64,000 bases of DNA from NCBI RefSeq assembly GCF_000420465.1, contig NZ_ATUZ01000011.1:620001-684000 (forward strand), written 5' to 3'. The position numbers were made by a program, and so were the translations under genes. This DNA is from Desulfovibrio desulfuricans DSM 642 (lineage in GTDB: Bacteria; Desulfobacterota; Desulfovibrionia; Desulfovibrionales; Desulfovibrionaceae). Positions 1-7,981 of this stretch are shown piece after piece. The notes beneath the pieces are model-generated. The model was not told the origin of the DNA, made no database searches, and saw nothing but the letters and a program-made list of their open reading frames with translations. How positions within the stretch are numbered: the first letter of the stretch is position 1; each line of letters starts with the position of its first letter.

Positions 1-286
1 GAAAGGTGGTGAAATCAAACTCCCACACCCGCCCCCTGCGGGGGCTGAACATGGCGCAGGCCAGCAATGGGGCCGGGCTGGAAGCGCAAGCAGAGGCGGA
101 CGTCGGCGGCGGGCCGTAACAGCCCAGCAAGACGCCTCTTTCCGGCGCGGTGATCGCTTGCCACTGGGCCAGCGCGGGCTTGAGCAGAGAACTCATGGCG
201 CTGGCTGTGAGGCCTTCGGCTTCCATGCGTTCAAAAACGGCATCGCGGGCGTGTTGATCCACAATGGGGGCGTAGGTAAAGCGCAT
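1..286 (-). CDS. Partial phage protein downstream of terminase
   Basis: An open frame of 95 codons starts with ATG at 286 and runs off the left edge. Its start overlaps the terminase stop as TGATG, which indicates translational coupling. The N-terminus begins MRFTYAPIVDQHARD and the visible C-terminal part contains RRGRVWEFDFTTF. The second half reads like the beta strands of a small GNAT-type phage acetyltransferase, but too little is visible to be sure. In Mu-like phages the next gene after the terminase is usually the portal, and this does not look like a portal start. Coding is supported by the overlap and by the absence of stops. The function is not assigned. Confidence 0.55.
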   Translation of the reverse strand, partial: MRFTYAPIVDQHARDAVFERMEAEGLTASAMSSLLKPALAQWQAITAPERGVLLGCYGPPPTSASACASSPAPLLACAMFSPRRGRVWEFDFTTF

Positions 287-1662
287 CAGCGGCCTCCAAA
301 AAAGTCGTAGTCGGTGAGGGCGCGGCGCGCGCCAGAGGCTGTTTCCTGCTGTGGGTGAAAACCCGTGACTGCGTACCGCAGGGCGTCTGCCGCGTGGCTT
401 GCCCAGTCGTGCAAGGGGCCGGAACCGGCCTGCGCGGCCTGCGAGCCTTGCCCGGAGCCAGCCTTCCAGCGCCGCCTGTAGGCCCGCAGGGCCTTTACGC
501 CCTGGGCGCAGGCTGCCGCATCAAACCAGAAGCGCGGCAACTGGCGGCGCAGGGCATCTATGCCGTCAGCCAGCGACAGAGCCGGGGCCAGGGTAAAACG
601 TATGCCAAGTTGGGCGGCGCTTTCCCAGCGGCTCAGCCCGGTGCCCAGTTCGCGTACGCGGATGTCGTGCGGGGCAATGTGGGTGCCGTAAACAAATCCG
701 CGTCCGGCAATGGTTCCATCATGGACATTATGAGCGGCGGCTTCCGCAGTTTCAGCAGGGCGGGCCTTGGCGGCCAGCACCTGCGCATAATGCGCCAGCC
801 CCTCGCCGGAAGCTTCGTAGTAGTCGAGGATGCGCCAGCAGCCCGAGGGCTCCACCTGAAAAAACCAGATGGCCGTGGCGTCATCCATGCCCAGATCCCA
901 GGCTGTATGCACGGGAAGCTCCGGCGCGTGGGGCAGGGGGCGGATGCGCCCCTCGCGTTCTGCTGTATCCAGCAGAGGCGCGTAATAAGCACCGCGCACT
1001 GCCGCTGCAAACGAGCATTCAAACTCCTGAAGATATTCGGCCTCGTCCATGCCCCGGCGCGCCGCTGCCAGCTCCTGCTGCGGCAGATAACCGGTTTCTG
1101 AGGCGGGAAAGCGAAAGCGCGACCAGACGCCTTCTTCATCAGCGCCTGCCTGCTGCCATACGTCATAGAGCAGGTTGTCCGTGCCTTGAGGCGTGCCGCA
1201 GAAAAGCGCGCGTCCCTGACGGTCGGCCAGCATGGGGCGCAGCACCTGCGTCCATACCTCGCGGGGCATGTCCGCCGGTTCGTCCAGCACCAGATCATCC
1301 AGATACAGGCCGCGCAGGGCTTGCGCGTTTTCCGTTCCCAGCAGACGGATGCGGCCCCCGGTGGGCAGCACGCAGACAAGCTCGCTTTCCAGAAATCGCG
1401 TACCGGGCACGGCCCCGGCAAACTGTTTGCAGTAGTCCCATGCGACCGCCTTGGCCTGCCCCAGAAAGGGCGCGGCATAGGCTGCCCGCCAGTCGTGCTT
1501 GCCCACGCGCAGTGCCTGACGCACCAGATCATTGACCGCCGCCACCGTTTTGCCGAAGCGCCTGTGGCAGAGCAGCACGCAGAAGCGGGTGCGCTCCTCG
1601 TGAAAGCGCCACTGCAAAGGGCGGGGGCAGTAGGGGATGACGTGGGGGGCAGGCTGGGACAT
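286..1662 (-). CDS. Phage terminase large subunit (Mu gp28-like)
   Basis: This 458-residue protein would be the ATPase/nuclease motor that packages phage DNA into proheads. Near the N-terminus it has a Walker A-like FGKTVAAV preceded by CHRR, and later a Walker B-like LDDLVLDEPADM followed by ALFCGTPQG, the usual terminase ATPase coupling region. The C-terminal half has acidic nuclease-type residues (HTAWDLGMDDATAIW, then HDWASHAADALRYA near the end), typical of RNase H-fold terminase nucleases. The start at 1662 is chosen because AAGGAT lies 7 nt upstream. A longer frame exists but would overlap the upstream gene. It sits in a leftward late module in Mu-like order. Confidence 0.9.
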   Translation of the reverse strand: MSQPAPHVIPYCPRPLQWRFHEERTRFCVLLCHRRFGKTVAAVNDLVRQALRVGKHDWRAAYAAPFLGQAKAVAWDYCKQFAGAVPGTRFLESELVCVLPTGGRIRLLGTENAQALRGLYLDDLVLDEPADMPREVWTQVLRPMLADRQGRALFCGTPQGTDNLLYDVWQQAGADEEGVWSRFRFPASETGYLPQQELAAARRGMDEAEYLQEFECSFAAAVRGAYYAPLLDTAEREGRIRPLPHAPELPVHTAWDLGMDDATAIWFFQVEPSGCWRILDYYEASGEGLAHYAQVLAAKARPAETAEAAAHNVHDGTIAGRGFVYGTHIAPHDIRVRELGTGLSRWESAAQLGIRFTLAPALSLADGIDALRRQLPRFWFDAAACAQGVKALRAYRRRWKAGSGQGSQAAQAGSGPLHDWASHAADALRYAVTGFHPQQETASGARRALTDYDFFGGR

Positions 1663-1691
1663 GGAAAATATCCTTGCTTTTTGGGTAAACG

Positions 1692-2048
1692 TTAGTTGCT
1701 TGAACTGTACTGCGGCAAAATTTTCTGCGCGAGCGCTTTGCCGGATGCGCCCGACGCCTTGGATGATGACCGGGGCGATGCTCCGGATAAATCTGCGGGC
1801 AGTCTGCCGGATGCCGCGCTTGGGGGACCGCCCCACACAACCACCATCCTGGGCGGGGCATCGGGCGAGGCTTCATCGCGGAGGGAGCGCAGGATGGCGT
1901 GCAGTTCTTTTATTTCTTTGACAATATCGATGCTTTTCTCCGCAATATCAGCTGCGCTGAGGGTGCTGGTGAGCAGGTCAAGCCGCTGCCCAAGGCTGTC
2001 GAGCAAGGTGGAGTTGCGACAAGTGCCTTTACGTTTTGCAGGGGGCAT
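1692..2048 (-). CDS. Small phage protein, possible terminase small subunit
   Basis: This is a 118-residue protein starting at 2048 in a TGATG overlap with the preceding gene and ending 30 bp before the terminase start. The N-terminus is basic (MPPAKRKGTCRNS), followed by a helical stretch with leucine heptads (LDSLGQRLDLLTSTL, then IVKEIKELHAILRSLRDE) and a low-complexity Pro/Ser/Ala tail. The position directly before the large terminase subunit, and a basic and helical composition, suit a terminase small subunit or DNA-recognition protein, comparable to Mu gp26/gp27. No specific family motif was recognised, so the role is inferred from position. Confidence 0.65.
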   Translation of the reverse strand: MPPAKRKGTCRNSTLLDSLGQRLDLLTSTLSAADIAEKSIDIVKEIKELHAILRSLRDEASPDAPPRMVVVWGGPPSAASGRLPADLSGASPRSSSKASGASGKALAQKILPQYSSSN

Positions 2049-2461
2049 CAGTTGCAGCCTCCCGCAGCATCGGCGCCGGTGCGGCAGGCGAAAGCCGCAC
2101 CACCCTGAGGCACAAGGCGGAGGCGGTCTTCCTGCCGCTCAAAGCTGTGTTCAAGCCGTTCAAGCAGCCTGTCCAGACCAGAAATGCGCACATTGAGCGC
2201 CTGAATTTCACCGCGCAGGGCCGCCAGCTCGTTGTGCAGGCCTGCCATGTCTGCGGTATCGGGGGCGAGCCGCAGGTTGTCTTCTATGGCGCTAAGCCTG
2301 CGGGTGGTTGCGGCCTCACGCCGGGTATCGCGCTGTACGTGCAGCAGGTAGTCCTCCTGCCGCACAAAGGCCCGGCGCAGGCTCCACAAGGCCCAGGCAA
2401 ACAGCCCCTGCACAAGCAAAACAAGCAGGCTTGCCCCTGTGGAAGAGAAAATGTCCATCAT
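2048..2461 (-). CDS. DUF2730-like phage protein (Mu gp25-like)
   Basis: This 137-residue protein starts MMDIFSSTG at 2461, with GGAGG 8 nt upstream; a longer frame from 2494 lacks a better ribosome site. It has one N-terminal membrane helix (residues about 8-28: ASLLVLLVQGLFAWALW), then a long coiled-coil-like region with repeated LxxL/ERL heptads (NELAALRGEIQALNVRISG). This architecture (TM helix plus coiled coil) matches the DUF2730 family, found in Mu-like prophages between the lysis genes and the terminase. The biochemical role is unknown. Confidence 0.65.
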   Translation of the reverse strand: MMDIFSSTGASLLVLLVQGLFAWALWSLRRAFVRQEDYLLHVQRDTRREAATTRRLSAIEDNLRLAPDTADMAGLHNELAALRGEIQALNVRISGLDRLLERLEHSFERQEDRLRLVPQGGAAFACRTGADAAGGCN

Positions 2462-2542
2462 TACAGTAACCTCCAGGTCAGTTGACCTGCTCAAAAATAA
2501 ATTGGCTCAGCGTGTTGGCAGAAAGCTGCGAGTATGACCGGC

Positions 2543-2854
2543 CTAAAATCCCAGCCCCAGCATGCCCAACAGCAGGGTCATAATCTGGTTCAGGGCCGAG
2601 GGTGGCAGGTGGTCGCACCAGCCCGGAAAAAGCAGGGGAATAATGATGAGCCTCCCCGCAACCTCCCAGCAGAACAACAGGGAGAGCATCCAACCGAGGA
2701 AGGAGCGCCACAGCCGCAACATGCTTGCGGGCGCGCCGCCCACCTCAGCCTCGTTGATGCGGCTTTGCGCATCGTTCTGCCGGTTGCGGTCGGGCAGAAT
2801 TTTGCCCACAGCGCCGGTGATACCGCCCAGCAGATTCCCTAGCAGTGCCCACAT
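2543..2854 (-). CDS. Holin-like phage membrane protein
   Basis: A 103-residue protein starts MWALLGNLLGG at 2854, with GGGAGG 9 nt upstream, almost touching the endolysin stop at 2856. There is an N-terminal hydrophobic/amphipathic segment with a conserved-looking ILPDRNRQNDAQ stretch, then two clear membrane helices: SFLGWMLSLLFCWEV, and IIIPLLFPGW leading to LNQIMTLLLGMLGLGF at the C-terminus. This resembles the 3TM holin family (also called the GTA holin family), which forms membrane lesions that let the endolysin reach the wall. The position directly after the endolysin gene supports a lysis role. Confidence 0.75.
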   Translation of the reverse strand: MWALLGNLLGGITGAVGKILPDRNRQNDAQSRINEAEVGGAPASMLRLWRSFLGWMLSLLFCWEVAGRLIIIPLLFPGWCDHLPPSALNQIMTLLLGMLGLGF

Positions 2855-2855
2855 G

Positions 2856-3539
2856 TCAGTTTGCCTCCCGTTCAAGTTCAGCAAGATACTGGGCCAGGGC
2901 CTTTACCCTGTTGCGCCAGCCTTCAAGAAACACTTTGAGGGACGGGCGGCGGGCAGCCAGATCACGGTAAAAGGCATCGCGCAGGCGCAGTATCTGCCGG
3001 GCGGCAAACCACTGGAGGTTGGCCGATTCCAAGGCTTCGGCCAGTTCTGCCGTGCGCGGGCCGGAGATGCCGTCCTCGGCAATGGGCCGGTAGTGGTCGA
3101 GCTGGGCTTCGCCAACGGCGTTCATGCCCTGCTGCAACTGGCGCACGGATCTGGCTGGGCCCATGTTGACCGCGCCATCATACAGGGCCACGGCAAGGGG
3201 CAGAGGCAGAGCGGCGCAGCCAAGGGCATCCCAGAAGTGTTTTTTGAACAGCGCGGCGGCCTGCTGCATGGTGCAGGCGCGGATGTCGTCAGCGTCCACA
3301 TCGCCGTCCATATCCAGATCAAGGCCGTTGTACGTACAATGGGGGGTGCGTGCAGCAGAGCAACCATCGCAGCTTTTGTGCTGGCGCAGGCATTCCTGCC
3401 GGGCCTGATGGGCAAGATCCTGCACCCAGCGCAGGGAAACTCCGTACTTGGTCAGACCGCCTGGATCAGCGGGATGGTCAGTGAGGCCGCCTTCCCATCT
3501 GGCGGTGAAGGCGTGGGCAGTATCAAACAGATTGGGCAT
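2856..3539 (-). CDS. Phage endolysin, GH108 muramidase family
   Basis: This 227-residue protein would cleave peptidoglycan at lysis. The start at 3539 (MPNLFDTAHAFT) is favoured because AAGGAG lies 7 nt upstream. The N-terminus carries the GH108 signature ARWEGGLTDHPADPGG followed by LTKYGVS, with Glu16 the likely catalytic acid, and a later LYDGAVNMGP typical of the family. The C-terminal half (QWFAARQILRLRDAFY and the basic WRNRVKAL) matches the peptidoglycan-binding helical domain. An insertion at about residues 48-90 holds cysteines at about 50, 57, 60 and 68 and an EF-hand-like DLDMDGDVDADDI. No signal peptide is seen, consistent with holin-dependent export. Confidence 0.88.
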   Translation of the reverse strand: MPNLFDTAHAFTARWEGGLTDHPADPGGLTKYGVSLRWVQDLAHQARQECLRQHKSCDGCSAARTPHCTYNGLDLDMDGDVDADDIRACTMQQAAALFKKHFWDALGCAALPLPLAVALYDGAVNMGPARSVRQLQQGMNAVGEAQLDHYRPIAEDGISGPRTAELAEALESANLQWFAARQILRLRDAFYRDLAARRPSLKVFLEGWRNRVKALAQYLAELEREAN

Positions 3540-3763
3540 GATGAGGCTCCTTGGCATGATGTGACCGCAATCAGCGGCGTGAGGAGAACATGCCAAAAAG
3601 TCGGGCGCACGTAAGACTGAAAGGATTCAGTAGTGTCAAAAGCGCAGGATGCGTTATTTTTGCAGAATTTTAGCGGAAAATGAGGAGATTGTGGCAAAAA
3701 AAGCCAGCATAAACGCTGGCTTAAATTTTTTAAGGGCAGGCAGTCTGCCGTTTTTGGCTTAAT

Positions 3764-4396
3764 TTACAGCGCATTATCGCGCTTCTGGGCAGAAATTTGC
3801 GCGGAATCGCCAAGCATCAGCAGCAGTCTGGCCTGCGAGGGGACGGAACTTTCTTTTTTCAGAATTTGCCATACGCGGCGGTCTGATATGCCGTGGCGGC
3901 GCGCCAGGCTGGACACCGCAGATGTACTGCTTGAACCGCGCCCTGTGCTGCGTGAGAAACCTTTGACGATCTCATGCTGCCGGAGGCGGGTCATAATCGC
4001 TGTGCAGCGAGGTACATACAGGCTTGTGCCGCCAAAGGTCGCCATGAGCTTGCGCAGGCATTTAAGGCCAAGAGTTTTGCGCAACGGATGCGTTCTGTCC
4101 TTGGGCACATTGCGCGGTACGCGTATGCATTGCCCACCAAACGCGTGCAGCACCCCCCAGAATTGTTTCATATCGTTCAGGGCCCTCCATATCTGACGGG
4201 CATTGTCGGGCAAGTGGTTGATAAGTTCGCGCCATTGTTCTTCTGTTTCGGCCATATGCAGGGCATGGCCCCATGCGGGATTATTTTTGCGGCCTATACG
4301 CGAATCACCCTCTGGGGCAGAGGCTTTTGCCGAAGATTTGGCAAGTTCTGGTTGATTGTTGTCGGGCTTTGCCGGGTCAATGAGCCTATTGGTCAT
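3764..4396 (-). CDS. Mor-family transcription activator of phage late/middle genes
   Basis: This 210-residue protein starts MTNRLIDPA at 4396, with GGAG 7 nt upstream. The C-terminal half has the Mor/C activator pattern: FGGTSLYVPRCTA, a charged helix, RLRQHEIVKGF, then a helix-turn-helix SLARRHGISDRRVWQIL. In Mu, Mor activates middle transcription, switching on the activator of the late genes. The N-terminal 90 residues are low complexity and then helical and are longer than in Mu Mor. The gene heads the leftward lysis/packaging module, the expected place for such an activator. Confidence 0.75.
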   Translation of the reverse strand: MTNRLIDPAKPDNNQPELAKSSAKASAPEGDSRIGRKNNPAWGHALHMAETEEQWRELINHLPDNARQIWRALNDMKQFWGVLHAFGGQCIRVPRNVPKDRTHPLRKTLGLKCLRKLMATFGGTSLYVPRCTAIMTRLRQHEIVKGFSRSTGRGSSSTSAVSSLARRHGISDRRVWQILKKESSVPSQARLLLMLGDSAQISAQKRDNAL

Positions 4397-4640
4397 GGCG
4401 CGTCTCCACTGTTTGGCAGGCACGCGCGGATATGTTGATTGCGGGCGATTCTGGCGTTGCGGGCGATATTTGCGAGGTGCTGCGGAACTGTGCGGGGAAT
4501 TCCTGATCCATCTGGCAGGCCAGAAGATGCAGGTGTTCGATGACGAGGCGCAGTATGGGCTGCTGGATGGCGCACTCGCCAGAGTGTAAGGAATCCAGCA
4601 CAGCGCTCAAGTTACGGATGTCGTCAGGAAATGCGGACAT
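4386..4640 (-). CDS. Hypothetical small phage protein
   Basis: An 84-residue frame starts MSAFPDDIRNL at 4640 and overlaps the Mor-like gene start by 11 bp. It contains a helical stretch (LSAVLDSLHSGECAIQQP, then LRLVIEHLHLLACQMDQEF) and a low-complexity C-terminus. No family was recognised. It is the first gene of the leftward prophage module, beginning at the AT-rich divergent control region shared with the repressor, so an early regulatory role is possible. Coding support is moderate: position, overlap and helical composition only. Confidence 0.5.
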   Translation of the reverse strand: MSAFPDDIRNLSAVLDSLHSGECAIQQPILRLVIEHLHLLACQMDQEFPAQFRSTSQISPATPESPAINISARACQTVETRHDQ

Positions 4641-4969
4641 GCTATGCTCCAGAAATAGGAAATTTAATTTAACGGGCCGTAAAATAGAAAAATCACTATT
4701 CGCGAGGATAGTCAAGGAAAAGTTTTATTTATAAGAAAAGTTTTAACAATATGAATTTATTTACATAAATTTAAAAATTTACAGAAAATAATGCCATTTT
4801 TTAACATAGATTTAAAAGTTTTCTTTGAACTTCAAGGAAAACTTGAAATTACCTAAAAACAAATATAGATGTGTACAAACAGCTCGTTTTTTTTATGAAA
4901 AATATGGTCCGTGCTGGTCGGCCATCTACGGCCCCGGCACTTCAGGGCAGCAAACAACAAGGGAAAAAC
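4641..4969. promoter_or_regulatory. Divergent AT-rich prophage control region with repeated boxes
   Basis: This spacer of about 330 bp lies between the leftward lysis/packaging module and the rightward repressor and is far more AT-rich than its surroundings. It contains repeated GAAAAGTTTT-type boxes: 4716-4726, 4735-4744, an inverted copy AAAAGTTTTC at 4814-4823 and GGAAAACTT at about 4836-4844. The boxes are near-palindromic and placed as expected for operators of the neighbouring XRE repressor controlling both directions. The assignment as operators is inference. Confidence 0.5.
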
Positions 4970-5644
4970 ATGAAGAAAGCACAAGCGCCCCTGGTATCAG
5001 CATTTGGCGCGCGTATGCGTCAGCGCAGAGAAAACTTGGGTTTGCACAAGCAGGTACTGGCAGACACGGTAGGGCTGAGCCTGACGACAATTCAGCAGTA
5101 TGAGAACGGGCAGATGCCCAAGGGCAGCCATGCCGTGCGGCTTGCCGATGCCCTTGAGTGTTCGCTGGACTGGCTGCTGGCCGGGCGCGGCGATTGCGGC
5201 AACGGTATGGTACACACGCCTGAAGCGCGGCTTATGATGGTTCCCATGGCCGAGGCCCGGCTCTCTGCCGGGACAGGAAGTTTTGAAACTGGCGGCGAGG
5301 TGCTGCGGCACTATGCGTTCAGGTGGGATTTTTTGCGGCGTAAGGGCAACCCTGCGCAAATGGTGCTGTTACGCGTCTCTGGCGACAGCATGCAGCCCCG
5401 TATTGTGAACAATGACGTGGTGCTGATAGACCAGAGCCAGCGTGAGCCTGTGCCGGGGCGCATATACGCAGTGGGCGTGGAAGATATGGTCTATCTCAAG
5501 GTGCTGGATGCCATGCCGGGCAAGCTTATACTTACGAGCATAAACCCGGATTTCGCCCCTATCGAAGCCGACACCAGCGAGCAACTGGGCGGGCTGGTGC
5601 GTATCATCGGCAGGGCCGTATGGGTGGGGCGGGAGCTGGACTGA
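4970..5644 (+). CDS. Prophage repressor, XRE helix-turn-helix plus S24 peptidase
   Basis: A 224-residue CI/LexA-like repressor. The start at 4970 (MKKAQAPLVSAFG) is preceded by AAGGGAAAA; an in-frame ATG at 4895 is possible but lacks a good site. The N-terminal domain has an XRE HTH (RMRQRRENLGLHKQVLADTV followed by GLSLTTIQQYENG, residues about 15-50). The C-terminal half is an S24 peptidase/dimerisation fold with the catalytic Ser in VSGDSMQP and the Lys in VYLKVLD, so RecA-stimulated self-cleavage is plausible. It probably binds the repeated boxes just upstream and keeps the leftward phage module silent. Confidence 0.9.
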   Translation: MKKAQAPLVSAFGARMRQRRENLGLHKQVLADTVGLSLTTIQQYENGQMPKGSHAVRLADALECSLDWLLAGRGDCGNGMVHTPEARLMMVPMAEARLSAGTGSFETGGEVLRHYAFRWDFLRRKGNPAQMVLLRVSGDSMQPRIVNNDVVLIDQSQREPVPGRIYAVGVEDMVYLKVLDAMPGKLILTSINPDFAPIEADTSEQLGGLVRIIGRAVWVGRELD

Positions 5645-5818
5645 GCCAATCAGCCCACATGCGATCACGGCAGGCGCACGTAGGGCTTTGACCTCGGCTG
5701 GCATACCGCACGGCCATGCGCTGCCCGACAAATATCTGCCCCACCAACACAGCCTGGCAAAACAAAGCCTGAGCCTTAGGGCGGGGCAACTACGGGGTAG
5801 CCACAGGGCCGCCTGCTA

Positions 5819-6064
5819 TCAGTTCTTGAGGGCTACGCCTGGGGCGGCGATTTTATCCATGTCGTGTTCGCTGGCAAGGTTGCGGTTCCATGCGCGGATG
5901 GCTGCTCCCTGCGATACCGACCACTGCTGCGAGGTTTGCCCGCAAGAACAGACAACGCGCCATACCTCTTGCCTGCGACCAGGGGGAAGCATGGATTCCA
6001 GATGGACATTGGTGCCGCCGCATGCAAGGCAAGGGCGGATGGTGTGCGGATCAAGCTCTTTCAT
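5819..6064 (-). CDS. Lar-like restriction-alleviation zinc protein
   Basis: An 81-residue protein starting MKELDPHTIRPC at 6064. It carries a CLACGG knuckle, then VVCSCGQ and the family-like ending GAAIRAWNR, which matches the short Lar/restriction-alleviation zinc-ribbon proteins common in phages. These proteins protect phage DNA by modulating host restriction, although most members are uncharacterised. It is convergent with the repressor and is the last phage-like gene before the chromosomal genes, so the prophage boundary probably lies close to 6.07-6.2 kb. Immediately upstream, ATACC(6075)...GGTAT(6095) forms an imperfect inverted repeat. Confidence 0.65.
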   Translation of the reverse strand: MKELDPHTIRPCLACGGTNVHLESMLPPGRRQEVWRVVCSCGQTSQQWSVSQGAAIRAWNRNLASEHDMDKIAAPGVALKN

Positions 6065-6270
6065 ATAGGCCACCATACCAGTTTTGAACCGGTATCACAA
6101 GGACTGCGCCTGTTAATAAAGAGCACCTGTGTGAAAGACGCAGCAGAAAAATGTTTTTTTTTGCAGGGGGGGACATTCTTAACGTTTTGCTGACGTGCAT
6201 ATTTGCAATGTAAGTCCGCACGCGACATGTGGCGCGTTGCAATTTTTTTAAGCACCTTTCTGGAGGAAAT

Positions 6271-6663
6271 ATGCGTTATCTGCTCGTTATGATCATGTCC
6301 CTCATGCTTGCCGCCCCGGCTTTTGCCGCCAACACCGCCGATGCCCCTGCTGCTCCTCACGCTGCCCGCAAGGCCAAGGGCGTGACAAAAGTCGCTCCGG
6401 TCGATACGGTAGCCAAGGCTTTGGCCGCTGCCAACAAAACCCCTGTGTCCGTTACCGGCACCATTGTGGAACCTGTGCAGGGCAAGAAAAACCGCTACGT
6501 CTTTGAAGACGGCACTGGCCGCATGACCGTGGCCCTTGGCAAAAAGGCCGCCGCTGCCGCGCACGTTGAAGCGCAGAGCAAGGTTCACCTGACCGGCGTC
6601 ATGGTGGTCAAATCTGGCAAGGAAGGTGTGATGGCCGTGCGTAAGGCTGAAATGCAGCAGTAA
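6271..6663 (+). CDS. Exported OB-fold stress protein, YgiW/YdeI family
   Basis: This 130-residue protein starts MRYLLVMIMSLMLAAPAFA at 6271 with GGAGGAAAT just upstream. The first 19 residues are a signal peptide ending in AFA. The mature part contains the BOF/OB-fold signature VSVTGTIVEPVQGKKNRYVFED followed by a beta strand GRMTVALG and KVHLTGVMVV. YgiW family members sit in the periplasm and contribute to stress tolerance; in enterobacteria ygiW lies directly upstream of qseBC, which is the arrangement seen here. It is probably the first gene of the operon running to 17.3 kb. Confidence 0.8.
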   Translation: MRYLLVMIMSLMLAAPAFAANTADAPAAPHAARKAKGVTKVAPVDTVAKALAAANKTPVSVTGTIVEPVQGKKNRYVFEDGTGRMTVALGKKAAAAAHVEAQSKVHLTGVMVVKSGKEGVMAVRKAEMQQ

Positions 6664-6684
6664 GCCGCGAAATTGCGGAAATTT

Positions 6685-6736
6685 CCCGATGTCCGCAGGC
6701 TGCGCCACAGTGCGCGGGCATCGGGAACTGCTTTTT
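6685..6736 (+). terminator. Terminator-like hairpin inside the YgiW-RND operon
   Basis: CCCGATG (6685-6691) pairs with CATCGGG (6719-6725), with an inner CCGC/GCGG stem, followed a few bases later by TTTTT. It lies between the two YgiW-type genes and could act as a partial terminator or attenuator that makes the first gene more abundant than the rest. Confidence 0.5.
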
Positions 6737-6818
6737 AAATATCTTTTGCCTCCTGCCTTCACTCCCCACAGTACATTAATCCATCCGGCGGCGCAGCCCG
6801 GCCTTTCTGGAGAACAGC

Positions 6819-7268
6819 ATGCAAACAGTGCGCCCCGCCCCGTATCTTTTTATTCTGCTCCTTGCGTTCAGTCTCATGTTTTCTATGGAATCAGCCCCGG
6901 TCGCAGCGGGTTTTGAAGGGCCTGGCGTTGCCGCCACAGTAACGAGGGCCGTTGACGTGCTGGGCGCGCAGGATGATGCGCCATGCGTTCTTGAGGGGCA
7001 TCTGGTGGAAAAACTGCCCCGCCGCAAGCACCGCTATCTGTTTGAGGATCACAGTGGTCAGGTTGTTGTGGAAATCGACAACAAGGTTTTTGAGCAACTG
7101 ACAATCACGCCCAAGGACAAGGTGCGTCTGCAAGGGCATGTGGACTGGAACCGCAAGCGCCCCAACGAGGTAGAAGTGGATTCCCTATCCGTCATGGGTC
7201 CCATATCACCAAAGGATCTGCCTGAGACAGCAGCTCCGGCGCAAAAAACTGGCCCCGCAAGGCGCTGA
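6819..7268 (+). CDS. Second exported OB-fold protein, YgiW/YdeI family
   Basis: A 149-residue protein starting MQTVRPAPYLFILLLAF at 6819, with GGAGAA upstream. An N-terminal hydrophobic segment (residues 8-22) ending near APVAAG is a probable signal peptide. The core VLEGHLVEKLPRRKHRYLFED, GQVVVEID and KVRLQGHVD repeats the pattern of the preceding gene, so the two are diverged paralogues. It ends 2 bp before the response regulator start. The tandem pair suggests periplasmic accessory or sensing functions tied to the two-component system. Confidence 0.78.
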   Translation: MQTVRPAPYLFILLLAFSLMFSMESAPVAAGFEGPGVAATVTRAVDVLGAQDDAPCVLEGHLVEKLPRRKHRYLFEDHSGQVVVEIDNKVFEQLTITPKDKVRLQGHVDWNRKRPNEVEVDSLSVMGPISPKDLPETAAPAQKTGPARR

Positions 7269-7270
7269 CA

Positions 7271-7981
7271 ATGGCCGTTGCCCTTTTGCTTGTGGAGGAC
7301 AACGAGGATATTCTCGCCAACCTCTATGCCTTTTTGGAGCCGCTTGGCTATGAGCTTGACTGCGCGCGCAACGGCAGAACAGGCCTTGCCATGGCGATTG
7401 ACCAGCACTTTGACTGCATTGTGCTGGACATAATGCTGCCCGGCATTGACGGCATAAGCCTGTGCCGCGAGCTGCGGGACAAGCACCACAAACACACCCC
7501 CATCATCATGCTCACAGCCAGGGATGCCGTGGCAGACCGGGTACAGGGGCTTGAAGCCGGGGCTGACGATTACCTCGTCAAACCCTTTGCCCTCAAGGAG
7601 CTTGAAGCCCGCATACGAGCCCTGCTGCGGCGTGGGCGCATGTCTTCCGGCAATAGCGCCGATGGCGGGGCCGTGTGGACATATGCGGATCTGACATTTA
7701 ATTCGGGCGAGCACTGGGCCGAGCGGCAGGGCCGCCGCCTACGCCTGAGCCCAACGGGTTTTCGCATCCTTGATGAACTGATACGTGTTGCGCCCGGCCT
7801 TGTGCGGCGCGAAGACCTGGAGCACGCCCTCTGGGGAGACGACCCGCCGGAAGGCAGCGCCCTGCGCACCCATATTCATGAGCTACGGCGCGAACTGGAC
7901 AAACCCTTTGCCGAGTCCCTGCTGCACACCGTGCCGCATGTGGGCTACCGCCTGAGTACCGACCCCGGAGACAACGACTGA
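7271..7981 (+). CDS. OmpR-family response regulator (QseB/PmrA-like)
   Basis: 236 residues. The receiver domain (about 1-118) has the acidic pair ED (residues 9-10), phosphoacceptor Asp53 in IVLDIMLPG, Thr in MLTARD and Lys in DYLVKPF. The C-terminal winged helix has RLSPTGFRILDEL and an ending SLLHTVPHVGYRL typical of the OmpR class. The stop overlaps the histidine kinase start as TGATG. With the upstream YgiW-type genes and the downstream pump, it likely activates the whole operon in response to envelope stress; that target is inferred from context. Confidence 0.9.
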   Translation: MAVALLLVEDNEDILANLYAFLEPLGYELDCARNGRTGLAMAIDQHFDCIVLDIMLPGIDGISLCRELRDKHHKHTPIIMLTARDAVADRVQGLEAGADDYLVKPFALKELEARIRALLRRGRMSSGNSADGGAVWTYADLTFNSGEHWAERQGRRLRLSPTGFRILDELIRVAPGLVRREDLEHALWGDDPPEGSALRTHIHELRRELDKPFAESLLHTVPHVGYRLSTDPGDND

